From NCBI RefSeq assembly GCF_964340395.1, contig NC_135557.1, positions 14,841,367 through 14,905,366 of the forward strand: DNA of 64,000 nt. Reading direction: 5' to 3'. Positions 9,770-19,975 of the stretch are shown in pieces. The notes beneath the pieces were generated by a model, which was not told where the DNA came from, made no database searches, and saw only the letters and a list, made by a program, of their open reading frames with translations. This DNA comes from Glandiceps talaboti (taxonomy: Eukaryota; Hemichordata; Enteropneusta; Spengelidae). The position numbers and the translations under genes were made by a program. Each line of letters opens with the position of its first letter. Position 1 is the stretch's first letter.

Positions 9770-12700
9770 CTAAGTGTTTACTTGACGATGACGTTTATAA
9801 CTTCGTGAACCAGATATAGAAACAGGGTTGTCTTTTAGACTCCTTAGTGCAGATTGGTTTAAATTTTCTATAGGTTCCCAGCTATTGAAATCTGAGGAGT
9901 AATTTTCCCATTTAACTAAATACTGAAGTTTACCATTCTTATACCTACCACGAATTATTTTCTCAATGCTATAATATGTCTGTTCATTGTCAGTGGTAGA
10001 TATAGTTGCAGCGGTATCAGAACTTACATTAGTCTGACTTTGTCGAGTATTTTGTAATTCCCGCCTTATTTCAGCTCGTTTACGAATAGTTTGGCGCCAC
10101 GATCGTCCTCTTGGACTCTTGGTGTGTGAACCTGAAGTTGCTTCCGGAAATGAATAATATTCAGTTTCTGAGTTCATGTGATACTGTGTCTTATTTGTGT
10201 GTTGTTCATCGTCATTGTTAGTTATTAAGGTGACATTAGTGTCGTTGGTTGTAGTGTGATTATTTTGCCTAGCAGGATTTTCAGTATCTGTTTGTGTTGT
10301 TGTCTCTTCATTATTGCTCAATAGATGCTGGGGTCTTAGTCGGGCATGCTTCAGTCGATTTGAATGAATTACTTTAGGATATTTCTTATTTCCTGTGATA
10401 TGTTCTAACTCAAAATTTACAGGTGAAACCTGTTTGATTATCCTAAACGGTCCACGGTAAGGATGGTGAAATTTACGACTATGACCCAGTTTGACTGCAG
10501 GGTGATGTAAATATACAATATCCCCTACCTTGAACATGTGATTCCGTGCCTTTTTTGTATCATGATATGTTTTCATTCTATCTTGTGCTTTCTGAATGTT
10601 TTCCTTGGCTAGTGATATTGCTAAATTCCTTCTGTTTGCCAGTTCATCCAAATGAAATTGAATGTTACGTGATTTACCTAATTTTGGCAATATTTCAACA
10701 TCGACTGGAAGTCGCGGTTCCGTGCCAAAGAGAGCACAGAAGGGTGATACTCCAGTAGTTTCATGGGGTGTTGCCCTGTATGCAAAAAGGACAGATTGAA
10801 GATATTCGTCCCAATCATTTGCAGATAAATTTGTATACATAGAAAGCATCGTAAGTATAGAACCATTCAACTTCTCCACTTGACCGTTCGTTGAAGGTGC
10901 ATACGCAGATGAAAATCGTTTAATGACGTCAAAATATCTGCATAATTCAGTAACAATTTGAGACATAAATGCTGATCCTTGGTCAGACAACAATGTATTT
11001 GGGAATCCAAATTGGCAGAATATGTTTTCGAATAGTATTCGAGAAACTGTTTCCGCTTTGCAATCCGCGGTTGGGAATGCCCAACAAAATTTGGTAAGGT
11101 ATTCTGTGATAACTAATATGTAGTTATTTCCACGTTGTGTTGTGGTCAATTTTCCTACAAAATCAATTCCTATCTTATCAAATACACCATTTACTTTTAA
11201 CGGAAGTAATTTTGAACGATAGCGAATTCCATGTTTTCGTGAATGGCAAAATGCACAAGAAGCCACGTAAGTCGTTACGTCCTTAATTAAACTTTCCCAA
11301 TAATAACGTAACCGGATTGCCTGTATTGTTCGGGAAGTAACCAAGTGTCCTGCTGTAACATCATCATGAAGCCTCTTTAATATGTATAGTTGTAAGGATT
11401 TTGGGAGTACTAATTGTCGGATACAATCACGAGCCTTAGCTGATTTGCCTGTGGGGGACCAGTAATGATATAGAACTCCGTTTAGGACAACAAAATTGTC
11501 ACTGCTTTGTATTATTTTCTGAGCATGTTTAGTGTTGGAAGGTAATTCACCATCGTTAGTTAAATAGTTAATCATTGGCAATAATTGCTTGTCCTGACGT
11601 TGTAAAGTAGAGAGGTTGTCGGCATTAAAGTCATCAGTATCAGTTGTCTCACTATGTAAGGTCACTGTGTTAGAAGAGATCGTGTTAGACTGTTTAGTCT
11701 TGATATCAGTTTCAGGCGAGTCGTATAGATTTCTAATATCCGTTAGGATATCCTCATGTGGGTTGAGTTGTAACTCGGATATCTTTGGAATGTTAGTAAT
11801 TTCATTCATAGTTAGTTGTGACTGATCGTGTGTAAAATTTATCTCATTTGAACTAGAATTTTCTGTTGATGTTATATCAGTGTTTTGATACTTTTCAGGT
11901 GGATATTCACGTCGCGATAAACCGTCGGCATGTGGTATAGAAGCGCCTGACTTATGTATGATATTATATGTGTATCCCTGCACTTTTAAAATCCATCTGG
12001 CTAGCCTACCGCTCGGAGCTTTCATTTTGAATAAGTAGACTAAGTTTGCATGATCTGTGATTATTGTGAATTCATTTCCTCGTAGGTACACATCACATTG
12101 AGCTAATGCATGTATTACAGCAAGACCCTCACGTTCTGTACACGTATAATTTCGTTGTGCCGGATTGAGAGTGCGCCCTCCATAAGATATTACTCTTTCC
12201 ATACCATCTTGAACTTGTGCCAATACGAAACCTACACTGTATGCTGACGCATCCGTATATAATAGAAATTTCTCGTCAAATCGTGGATATGCTAATATCG
12301 GTTTTGATGTCAATGCTAGTTTTAACTTATCAAATGCTAGTTGACAATCATTGTCCCATATGAATTTTGTATCCTTTACAAGTAGTCTATGCAGGGGATT
12401 AGCTATCTTAGAATAGTTGTGTATAAATCGTCGATAATATCCCGCACAGCCTAAGAATGATTGAAGTTGGGATTTATTTGTTGGTACTGGAAATTTAGAT
12501 ATTGCCTCGACCTTTTTTGGGTCAGTTGAAATGCCATTCTCATTCAATATATGACCTAGGAACTTTACCTCCCTTTTCCCAAATGTACATTTTTGCGGAC
12601 CTAATTTCAAATTTGCATTAATTAGCCTACCTAGGACAACGTCAAGGTTGTGAAGGTGTTCTTGAAACGTCCTTGCGTACACTAAAATATCGTCCACGTA

Positions 12701-14119
12701 ACAAATACAGGTGCGAAATTCTAAGTTACGTAAGAGGAATTTTACGGTGTTTTGGAACGAGGCACTTGAATTACGCAGGCCTTGTGGCAACGTTCTAAAC
12801 TCAAACTTACCATCATGGCTAACGAATGCCGTTTTATGTGAATCTTTCTCATCGAGAGCTATTTGCCAAAATCCACTCGTCATGTCGAGTGTAGAAAAAT
12901 ATTTGGGCGACTGACTTCCGACTGTTTCGAGGACATCCCTTGTTTCAGGTAATGGATATGTGTTTGGAATTGTTACCTTATTCAATTCACGGTAATCAAT
13001 TACAAGCCTCCATTTTCCTGATGGTTTTTTAACCAGCAATACCGGAGCACTGTATGGGGATGTGCTAGGTTTAATTATGTCTTGATCTAACAAGTCATTT
13101 ATTTGTCTTGTTATTTCCTCACGTTTCTGTGGCGAAACCCTATAAGGTGCCTTTGGTTTTACACGGGCATTGGGCTCTAAGTCTATTGTATGCTTGATAA
13201 TATCACAATAGCCCAAAGTATTTGATCTGTCAACAAAAGCCTGTCTATTTTTCCATAGTACGTCTTGTAAGTCATTAATTTGGCTGTCCGTCAAATCAGA
13301 GCATTGCCCAGTGAAGTCAAATAAGGAATTAAATTCTGCCCATTCCATAGAGGGTTGTGTCTCATTATGTATATTATTGTCTGTCATGTCAAAATTATGC
13401 AAAGTTGTGCCGTCTGGGAGTGGCTGAAAAGTTCCTAAACGTATGTGCCTCCCTAATGTAACTTGGTCGTCAGAAACGTTAATTAATCTGACTGGAACTG
13501 AATCATGATTGGTTGATGTTAATAATCTCGCTGTTTGAATACCTAAATAATTTAATGATGTCACATTTGTAGTGGTTCCTATCAGACCATTTGGGAATGA
13601 GCCCCTTAACTTAGCCGAAATTATACATTCACACCTAGGGGGTATCACATATTGTTTTGCTGGTCTCAAGATTGTATTAGTACGGATACGTAATTTCTGT
13701 TGTGCCAAATCAATTACTGCTTTATGCTGTTTCAGAAAATCCATCCCAATTATGAAATCTCTGTCTAAATCCTTAATTAAATGCACTGGAATATTGATTA
13801 GTCGATTATCAAAATGTACTGGAATTGTTACATAGCCATGAATAGGAATCTGCTGATTGTTTGGTAATTTTACACATTTGTATATAGGTTTCTTGATTTT
13901 GAATCGTCTTAATTGTGGAATTTTGTTGAAAAATTTCGTTGAGATCGCAGTTATTTCTGCTCCTGTGTCTACCAATGCCGAAGTAGTTGTATTAAAAATT
14001 TTAACAGTTATTAAATTATTACTTTGTACCTTTAAATCAGCAGATTTTACAGAGTTTAATTTTGGCGTGTGAAAAACATTAAATTCTCTGGTTTTGGTAT
14101 TTTCCACACTCCTTACATG
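9770..14119 (-). CDS. pol: Pol polyprotein: protease, reverse transcriptase, RNase H, integrase, chromodomain
   Basis: About 1445 codons in the -1 frame relative to gag. The usual ATG is missing: the open frame runs back into the end of gag, so expression by frameshift is likely. In order: aspartic protease with DTGA at ~47-50; reverse transcriptase with YVDD near 469; RNase H with a TDAS motif near 616; integrase with an N-terminal His/Cys zinc region (~905-955) and catalytic Asp, Asp and Glu in IDFVG, SDQGSAF and NGQVEKLN (~980, 1040, 1073); a GPY/F-type segment (HPYRGPF, ~1215); a low-complexity Asn/Thr-rich linker; and a chromodomain at ~1377-1420 (YLVKW..NSWEP). All catalytic motifs are present and no stop interrupts the frame. 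The chromodomain suggests integration targeting to modified histones, as known for chromoviruses. Confidence 0.95.
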   Translation of the reverse strand, partial: HVRSVENTKTREFNVFHTPKLNSVKSADLKVQSNNLITVKIFNTTTSALVDTGAEITAISTKFFNKIPQLRRFKIKKPIYKCVKLPNNQQIPIHGYVTIPVHFDNRLINIPVHLIKDLDRDFIIGMDFLKQHKAVIDLAQQKLRIRTNTILRPAKQYVIPPRCECIISAKLRGSFPNGLIGTTTNVTSLNYLGIQTARLLTSTNHDSVPVRLINVSDDQVTLGRHIRLGTFQPLPDGTTLHNFDMTDNNIHNETQPSMEWAEFNSLFDFTGQCSDLTDSQINDLQDVLWKNRQAFVDRSNTLGYCDIIKHTIDLEPNARVKPKAPYRVSPQKREEITRQINDLLDQDIIKPSTSPYSAPVLLVKKPSGKWRLVIDYRELNKVTIPNTYPLPETRDVLETVGSQSPKYFSTLDMTSGFWQIALDEKDSHKTAFVSHDGKFEFRTLPQGLRNSSASFQNTVKFLLRNLEFRTCICYVDDILVYARTFQEHLHNLDVVLGRLINANLKLGPQKCTFGKREVKFLGHILNENGISTDPKKVEAISKFPVPTNKSQLQSFLGCAGYYRRFIHNYSKIANPLHRLLVKDTKFIWDNDCQLAFDKLKLALTSKPILAYPRFDEKFLLYTDASAYSVGFVLAQVQDGMERVISYGGRTLNPAQRNYTCTEREGLAVIHALAQCDVYLRGNEFTIITDHANLVYLFKMKAPSGRLARWILKVQGYTYNIIHKSGASIPHADGLSRREYPPEKYQNTDITSTENSSSNEINFTHDQSQLTMNEITNIPKISELQLNPHEDILTDIRNLYDSPETDIKTKQSNTISSNTVTLHSETTDTDDFNADNLSTLQRQDKQLLPMINYLTNDGELPSNTKHAQKIIQSSDNFVVLNGVLYHYWSPTGKSAKARDCIRQLVLPKSLQLYILKRLHDDVTAGHLVTSRTIQAIRLRYYWESLIKDVTTYVASCAFCHSRKHGIRYRSKLLPLKVNGVFDKIGIDFVGKLTTTQRGNNYILVITEYLTKFCWAFPTADCKAETVSRILFENIFCQFGFPNTLLSDQGSAFMSQIVTELCRYFDVIKRFSSAYAPSTNGQVEKLNGSILTMLSMYTNLSANDWDEYLQSVLFAYRATPHETTGVSPFCALFGTEPRLPVDVEILPKLGKSRNIQFHLDELANRRNLAISLAKENIQKAQDRMKTYHDTKKARNHMFKVGDIVYLHHPAVKLGHSRKFHHPYRGPFRIIKQVSPVNFELEHITGNKKYPKVIHSNRLKHARLRPQHLLSNNEETTTQTDTENPARQNNHTTTNDTNVTLITNNDDEQHTNKTQYHMNSETEYYSFPEATSGSHTKSPRGRSWRQTIRKRAEIRRELQNTRQSQTNVSSDTAATISTTDNEQTYYSIEKIIRGRYKNGKLQYLVKWENYSSDFNSWEPIENLNQSALRSLKDNPVSISGSRSYKRHRQVNT

Positions 14120-15309
14120 TTTTTTGAATAGTAATTACCCTGATCAGGTTTACGGCAATTTCTGGCAATGTGACCTATTTGACCACACGAATAACAGCCT
14201 CTGTTATAATTTTCTGGACAAGAAGGTGCCATATGCCCTGGACGATTACAATTTCTGCATATTTGTCTACCAGACATGATTTCTCGTCCCCCATAACGTG
14301 GACGATTTCTATCAATATTACTTTGATGGCCATTTATAGGTCGATTTCCATTGAAATTGGGCCGTCTTACTGTGGAATAATTACCCTGAAATTGGCGAGA
14401 CTGAGTATCTCTATACCTTTGAGGGGAATATCCCGCCCTATTGTCAGAAAATGTTTGAGACTCTACCTGTTGTCGCAAATCTTCATTCTGACGAGCGAGC
14501 AATTGATTCTGTTGACTCAACTGTGAAGTAAGTTCCACCATATCATCCCGCAATAATTGATCAATTCCATTCTTAGGCATCTTCAATGTTGTATCGCTTG
14601 AAGTTTGTTGACTGTCGTGATTCGGTAGTTGGGATATAATTTCCGCTGTTTTGGCCGCTGAGAACGCATTTTCATAGTCGTTGGGTTCCCGAGATAAGGT
14701 TGCAATCTTTATATTGTGGCGCAGTCCCTGTAAGAATAGACTTAATATCTCTGCAGCGGTACGATTCGACTTTGAACATTCATCTCTCAAGCGACATGAA
14801 AACTGATCAACTGTCTCATTGGGCTGTTGTCGTATTAGACTTAATTGTTGGTCAGTGAGCCATCTTGGTTGTATGCGATGAAATCTTGCAATAAACAGTG
14901 GTCGTACTTCGTTCCAATCTTGTGCCAAGTTTTGATCCAAATCTGAGTACCACTTGTCTGCTACTTCTCTCATCAATAATATGAAATATTGAATTTTCTG
15001 CTCGTCATCTAAATTCTTCAGTATGGCAAATGCGTCGAATTTTTTTAACCAGAGTTCCGGTGATTCATTGGGGCGGCCATTGTAATACGGAGGCTTCTCA
15101 ACGTTCATTTGAAGTCGTTCCAGCCTATTATTTACGTTTTCAATTTGATTTTGAATATTATCAAGGGGATTAGCTGGAATATCTTGCGGTTCCAAATTTT
15201 GTTCAATAGGAATATTAGGTTGTAAGTTCTGTTCGACGTTTGCCATATCAATTGGAATTTGTGGTATCCGTTCAAGGTTTCTTAATTGTCGGCCTGATCG
15301 GAGAAGCAT
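14113..15309 (-). CDS. gag: Gag capsid/nucleocapsid polyprotein
   Basis: 398 codons from the first ATG at 15309 (the frame is open further upstream, but only non-ATG codons precede it). A central region with the Trp/Leu pattern of the retrotransposon Gag capsid domain (ELWLKKF ... ADKWYSDL, ~80-130) is followed by a Gln/Asn/Arg-rich segment. Two CCHC zinc knuckles, CRNCNRPGHMAPSC (~351-364) and CYSCGQIGHIARNC (~372-385), would bind genomic RNA. The stop TAA lies six bases after an A AAA AAC heptamer, so a fraction of ribosomes probably continue into pol. A ~60-bp leader with the primer-binding site separates it from the 5' LTR. Confidence 0.92.
   Translation of the reverse strand: MLLRSGRQLRNLERIPQIPIDMANVEQNLQPNIPIEQNLEPQDIPANPLDNIQNQIENVNNRLERLQMNVEKPPYYNGRPNESPELWLKKFDAFAILKNLDDEQKIQYFILLMREVADKWYSDLDQNLAQDWNEVRPLFIARFHRIQPRWLTDQQLSLIRQQPNETVDQFSCRLRDECSKSNRTAAEILSLFLQGLRHNIKIATLSREPNDYENAFSAAKTAEIISQLPNHDSQQTSSDTTLKMPKNGIDQLLRDDMVELTSQLSQQNQLLARQNEDLRQQVESQTFSDNRAGYSPQRYRDTQSRQFQGNYSTVRRPNFNGNRPINGHQSNIDRNRPRYGGREIMSGRQICRNCNRPGHMAPSCPENYNRGCYSCGQIGHIARNCRKPDQGNYYSKNM
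14119..14125 (-). promoter_or_regulatory. Probable -1 ribosomal frameshift site (A AAA AAC)
   Basis: On the element strand the end of gag reads TCA AAA AAC ATG TAA. The heptamer A AAA AAC is in the correct register for canonical X XXY YYZ slippage, and a -1 slip leads directly into the open pol frame. I did not identify the downstream stem or pseudoknot that normally stimulates this. Confidence 0.82.
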
Positions 15310-15369
15310 ACAATGTTTTGACAAAGTACTCACTTTTGACGAATTTTGTCTTTTGAATAACTGTATCCT

Positions 15370-15387
15370 GCCCGGAGTCGTCCACCA
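15370..15387 (-). promoter_or_regulatory. Primer-binding site (tRNA primer)
   Basis: One base inside the 5' LTR the element strand reads TGGTGGACGACTCCGGGC. It begins with the TGG that pairs with a tRNA's CCA end. The matching tRNA was not identified from memory. Confidence 0.7.
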
Positions 15388-15388
15388 G

Positions 15389-16088
15389 TGCTACAGACTT
15401 GTCTTTGGTGTTGATAGTTATTGACCAAATTCAAGTTGTAACTTCAGACGCACACAGTCAATCTGAGAGGTACTAGAATCTCAGGACACGTATTCAGGGG
15501 ATAAACTCACAAGCACACAGAATATTACTTTTGGTGAAGTAGGTGTATGCTTAAACCGACAATACGAGAGCTTTGAATTCGTTTTCCTTCACTTACGGCA
15601 GTTCAAACTAGATAGAAACAATAGTTCCCCGTAGTATTCCTACTACGACGCAGATCAGACACCGTAAATCCAGACGTGTAGCTCTCTTCCGCCCCGCAAG
15701 ATCTCTCTCCGTGTAAAGTAGCTTATAAGCATACACCCAACATTCACATTTTATTCAAATCTAAATCTTCATTCCGTAATACAAATATGGTTAGTAAATA
15801 ACATGTTTACAGTAAACTTCAATTCTTTTCCTTATATAGGAAGTGTTTATGAACTACGGTTAATTTAATTCAGAGATAATCTATTTTGAAAATACTCTTT
15901 TCTACTAAGGCTGAATTCATTAAAAGTTGTGATTTATCACTTGTAGTGACACTAGCAACATTCACTTAATTACAAGTAATAACATGGCCTAGCTCGTATT
16001 ACTATCTCATTAATCAATTAGACCTCACACGGTCGGGTAACCTAGATACAATTACTGTGTTTATAATACAGTTATATACTTTGTAACA
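15389..16088 (-). repeat. 5' LTR of the element (700 bp)
   Basis: Identical by eye to 3868-4567. As the 5' LTR it should hold the promoter and transcription start. It ends at the TATG duplication at 16089. Confidence 0.95.
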
Positions 16089-16092
16089 TATG
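16089..16092. repeat. Target-site duplication, right (TATG)
   Basis: Follows the terminal CA of the right LTR; partner of 3864-3867. Confidence 0.93.
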
Positions 16093-16519
16093 TAAATCAG
16101 AGTGCTGTTTTTTTATTTGTACGTACTATTGATCAAATTATTAGAGGGGTTTAGATTAGCGTATTTACGTGTGTTGTATCTTGTATACGCGTAACTTCAT
16201 AGTCAAGTGATTCGAAGCAATCCAAGCGTTTTGTATCAGACGATGCTACGTGAAAATGGCGGTCTACACATAACTGTAAAGACGTGGTAAGCTTTCGTAA
16301 TTTTGCTTCTATTATTTTTTTATATCAAAGTTCGAAAGCATAACTTTAAACTAATTTTTCGGTTTTTCGTTTGGGTAATCGCAGAAAAATATGCAAAAAT
16401 ACCGACAAATTTAGAAAAACAGTCGACTGTTTGACTGTCTGGACAGAAGATGTCAACGCACGAGTGCACATTCCACTGTCTTTCACGTTTGTGTTCTAAA
16501 CTCGTAACTACACACAACT
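16089..16519. repeat. Interspersed repeat copy B, right half
   Basis: Continues the repeat interrupted at 3867. It aligns with about 1793-2231 with a few substitutions and small indels (for example one T fewer in a T run). It ends at AACTCGTAACTAC, after which the flanks differ. Confidence 0.85.
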
Positions 16520-17357
16520 TTGTACAAGTCATTACGTGCATGCCTGTACGATAGTACTCCCGCACACGTATGCGTCTTAACGTGTATCTAAACCTCTCTA
16601 TTATGTTAGGGTACCTGTTTAACAATGACAATGGAAATGGGGAGTTAACTTTATCAAGCTAGACACAAACTATTTTGTTGCGACATGCCGAATGGGCACA
16701 GGTTTAATTATACATTACACATATTCTCACGGTAGGCTGTAAACACTAGGGCTGTTGATTTCCAGTGTTTACACTATTTTGATTATAGGATGATTATATA
16801 TTTAAACCGTAAACGAAACGATATCATCTAATTGTGCACTCTACCACAGTGAAGAGCAATATATTTCTGTATTTCGTAAGCTGAAGCTGCTATCGCCGCT
16901 GCACAGCTCTACCCTCGATGGTGAGGACATATAGACGAGGACGCAGTTTAGCGCCCCCAACGACGCACACAAATGTAATAATGGGTTTTCACCTACTGTC
17001 AAATTTAAAGTGGTTTGGCTCAGATACTACAGTGGCCGGCGGTTTTAGAAACAGGTATTCTCCCAACTTTATAATAACATTGTGACGTCATTGTCTAACG
17101 TTTTTAGGCGTTGGCATGCAAATTAATGCAATGAGATGTCCATTGATACATTGAAGTATCAGGTTAAATCAACATAACAGAATCTTTGCAGTGTATCAAG
17201 AAAAAGAGTAGAAATGTGTTGATGGGGATGGGGGCTTAGAGACATCTCTAATATCAACTATTGTGCTGTACATGTTCTATTAATCAGAATGTACAGCACA
17301 TCAAAATAAAAGATCAATATATTCACGGTAGTAATCCTCAATCGACATGCATTCGCT
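16520..17357. other. Non-coding stretch, no gene recognised
   Basis: No long ORF, repeat copy or RNA gene recognised. A short inverted match around TGCTGTACATGTTCT / AGAATGTACAGCACA (about 17262-17300) is a local hairpin. Confidence 0.5.
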
Positions 17358-18026
17358 GCTTGTTTATCCTGGTTACTGTCAAAGTGAACCTGAAGAACGG
17401 TAACAGTACTATTTATGTTCTGTTTTGGTTCCATGGATTTGACAAAACAATTGTATGGCAATCTTAATTTGTCAGAGGCGAAACTGGAGAGTAAAAGTAG
17501 TACAATAAAGTTATACTTAGAATTCAACAAGCTCTGGTGATTTAAGATAACAAGTCTCCTTATTCTACATAATAATTATAGTAACTGAGCAAATTATTTC
17601 ATACAAGACAAATGGTCGACAGGAATGTGTGTTCAGCAGCGACGTTATACAGCGGACATGTATACAGTTTTAATAGTGGGTTTTCACCTAAGCGTATATG
17701 AACGATATCTGCAGACGAAAAACTATTGGTATGCAAATGCCAACATATAAAATATATGGAAGGAATTGTGTCCATACATACATACATACATACATACATG
17801 CATACATGCATGCATGCATACATACATACATACATACATACATACATACCCACACACATCCACACATACATACATACATACATACACACATACATACATA
17901 CATACATACATACATACATGCATGCATACATACATACATACATACATACATACATACATACATACACACATACATACATACATACATACATACATACATA
18001 CACACATACATACATACATACATACA

Positions 18027-18057
<31 letters not shown>

Positions 18058-18283
18058 GACACATACATACATACATACATATGACACATACATATATACA
18101 TACATACATACATACATACACACATACATACATACATACATACATACATACATACACACATACATACATACATACATACATGCATGCACACATACATACA
18201 TACATACATATGACACATACATACATACATACATACATACATACATACATACATACATACATACATACACACACATACATACA

Positions 18284-18314
<31 letters not shown>

Positions 18315-18377
18315 GATACATACATACATACATACATATGACACATACATACATACATACATACATACATACATACA

Positions 18378-18461
<84 letters not shown>

Positions 18462-18904
18462 TACTCACCGCCCGTTGGCATCTGGTCACGTGGCCTTCAA
18501 GCCAGTAATGCTTCACTACTACCTTTTTCAAAAGCATGACATGAACTGCCCACTATGGTACCATCAGTCAGATGAACCTAATTTGCAGTACCCTTTTCTA
18601 GTCCTTTATTAAACTACATATACTTCATTTGCTTAGACTTTCACATTTATATTTCAACGAACTCAATACACATATTTGTTTCAAGTTGTTATTTTGTTTG
18701 TTAAATGGCAAAGTGCACGTCGTAATCACGCGGTTCTATCATGATGATAATAAACACAAAATTGTTTCGTACTTTGCTCCATGGACTGTCCAACACAAGA
18801 ATGCGGTATGTAATTTGTAACAATGGCCTCTGTTAACGCTATATTTACTATGGTTGATACAATGATAAATTACTTTAATTAGTTGGAATACAGCCAAACC
18901 AGCT
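17358..18904. repeat. Head-to-tail duplication, unit 1 (1547 bp)
   Basis: Starts at GCTTGTTTATCCTGG and ends at CCAAACCAGCT, directly joined to unit 2, which starts with the same GCTTGTTTATCC. The shared GCT at both junctions is micro-homology. It contains the long CATA/CAGA microsatellite; the flanking ~415 bp and ~440 bp are almost identical to unit 2. No gene recognised. Confidence 0.92.
17773..18460. repeat. Compound (CATA)n-(CAGA)n microsatellite, long allele
   Basis: About 690 bp of CATA/TACA units with CACA, GCAT and CATATGACA interruptions, followed by about 50 bp of CAGA. It creates spurious open frames of Tyr/Val/Cys/Met or Ile/His/Thr repeats in several frames, which are not genes. 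Confidence 0.97.
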
Positions 18905-19407
18905 GCTTGTTTATCCTGGTTACTGTCAAAGTGAACCTGAAGAACGGTAACAGTACTATTTATGTTCTGTTTTGGTTCCATGGATTTGACAAAACAATTG
19001 TATGGCAATCTTAATTTGTCAGAGGCGAAACTGGAGAGTAAAAGTAGTACAATAAAGTTATACTTAGAATTCAACAAGCTCTGGTGATTTAAGATAACAA
19101 GTCTCCTTATTCTACATAATAATTATAGTAACTGAGCAAATTATTTCATACAAGACAAATGGTCGACAGGAATGTGTGTTCAGCAGCGACGTTATACAGC
19201 GGACATGTATACAGTTTTAATAGTGGGTTTTCACCTAAGCGTATACGAACGATATCTGCAGACGAAAAACTATTGGTATGCAAATGCCAACATATAAAAT
19301 ATATGGAAGGAATTGTATCCATACATACATACATACATACATACATGCATACATACATACATACATACCCACACATACACACATACATACATACATACAT
19401 ACATACA

Positions 19408-19438
<31 letters not shown>

Positions 19439-19441
19439 GAC

Positions 19442-19524
<83 letters not shown>

Positions 19525-19975
19525 TACAGACATACTCACCGCCCGTTGGCATCTGGTCACGTGGCCTTCAAGCCAGTAATGCTTCACTACTACCTTTTTC
19601 AAAAGCATGACATGAACTGCCCACTATGGTACCATCAGTCAGATGAACCTAATTTGCAGTACCCTTTTCTAGTCCTTTATTAAACTACATATACTTCATT
19701 TGCTTAGACTTTCACATTTATAGTTCAACGAACTCAATACACATATTTGTTTCAAGTTGTTATTTTGTTTGTTAAATGGCAAAGTGCACGTCGTAATCAC
19801 GCGGTTCTATCATGATGATAATAAACACAAAATTGTTTCGTACTTTGCTCCATGGACTGTCCAACACAAGAATGCGGTATGTAATTTGTAACAATGGCCT
19901 CTGTTAACGCTATATTTACTATGGTTGATACAATGATAAATTACTTTAATTAGTTGGAATATAGCCAAACCAGCT
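18905..19975. repeat. Head-to-tail duplication, unit 2 (1071 bp)
   Basis: Second copy of the unit. The non-microsatellite parts differ from unit 1 at only a handful of bases (for example TACAGCC/TATAGCC near the end). The length difference of 476 bp is essentially all in the microsatellite. Confidence 0.92.
19320..19533. repeat. Compound (CATA)n-(CAGA)n microsatellite, short allele
   Basis: About 214 bp, the counterpart of the ~690-bp tract in unit 1. Order and interruption types are the same, with far fewer units. Confidence 0.97.

Larger units (their letters stand above)
3868..16088 (-). mobile_element. Complete chromodomain- and env-bearing Gypsy-type LTR retroelement
   Basis: A 12.2-kb element read on the minus strand: 5' LTR (15389-16088), primer-binding site, gag, pol (protease, reverse transcriptase, RNase H, integrase, chromodomain), a 338-codon extra ORF, env, polypurine tract and 3' LTR (3868-4567). 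The LTRs begin and end with TG..CA on either strand and look identical over 700 bp. All four long ORFs are open, and a TATG duplication flanks the element. These features indicate a very recent insertion that may still be competent. Pol order (integrase after RNase H) and the chromodomain place it in Metaviridae. The env gene makes it errantivirus-like in layout, an uncommon pairing with a chromodomain. It may be a retrovirus-like endogenous virus of invertebrates; infectivity is not shown by the sequence. Confidence 0.95.

Noticed and set aside
14107-14107. GTG at 14107 as an independent pol start
   Set aside because: The pol frame is open upstream through the A AAA AAC site, so frameshifting explains expression better than a GTG start in a eukaryote.
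15310-15333. Longer gag start at 15333
   Set aside because: The codon there is GTG; the first ATG in frame is at 15309.
17599-18537. Long open frames of repeated Tyr-Val-Cys-Met and Ile-His-Thr in several frames
   Set aside because: They are translations of the CATA/CAGA microsatellite, open in several frames on both strands; not genes.
17773-19533. Possible CRISPR-like array
   Set aside because: The repeats are 4-bp simple repeats without spacers in a eukaryotic genome.
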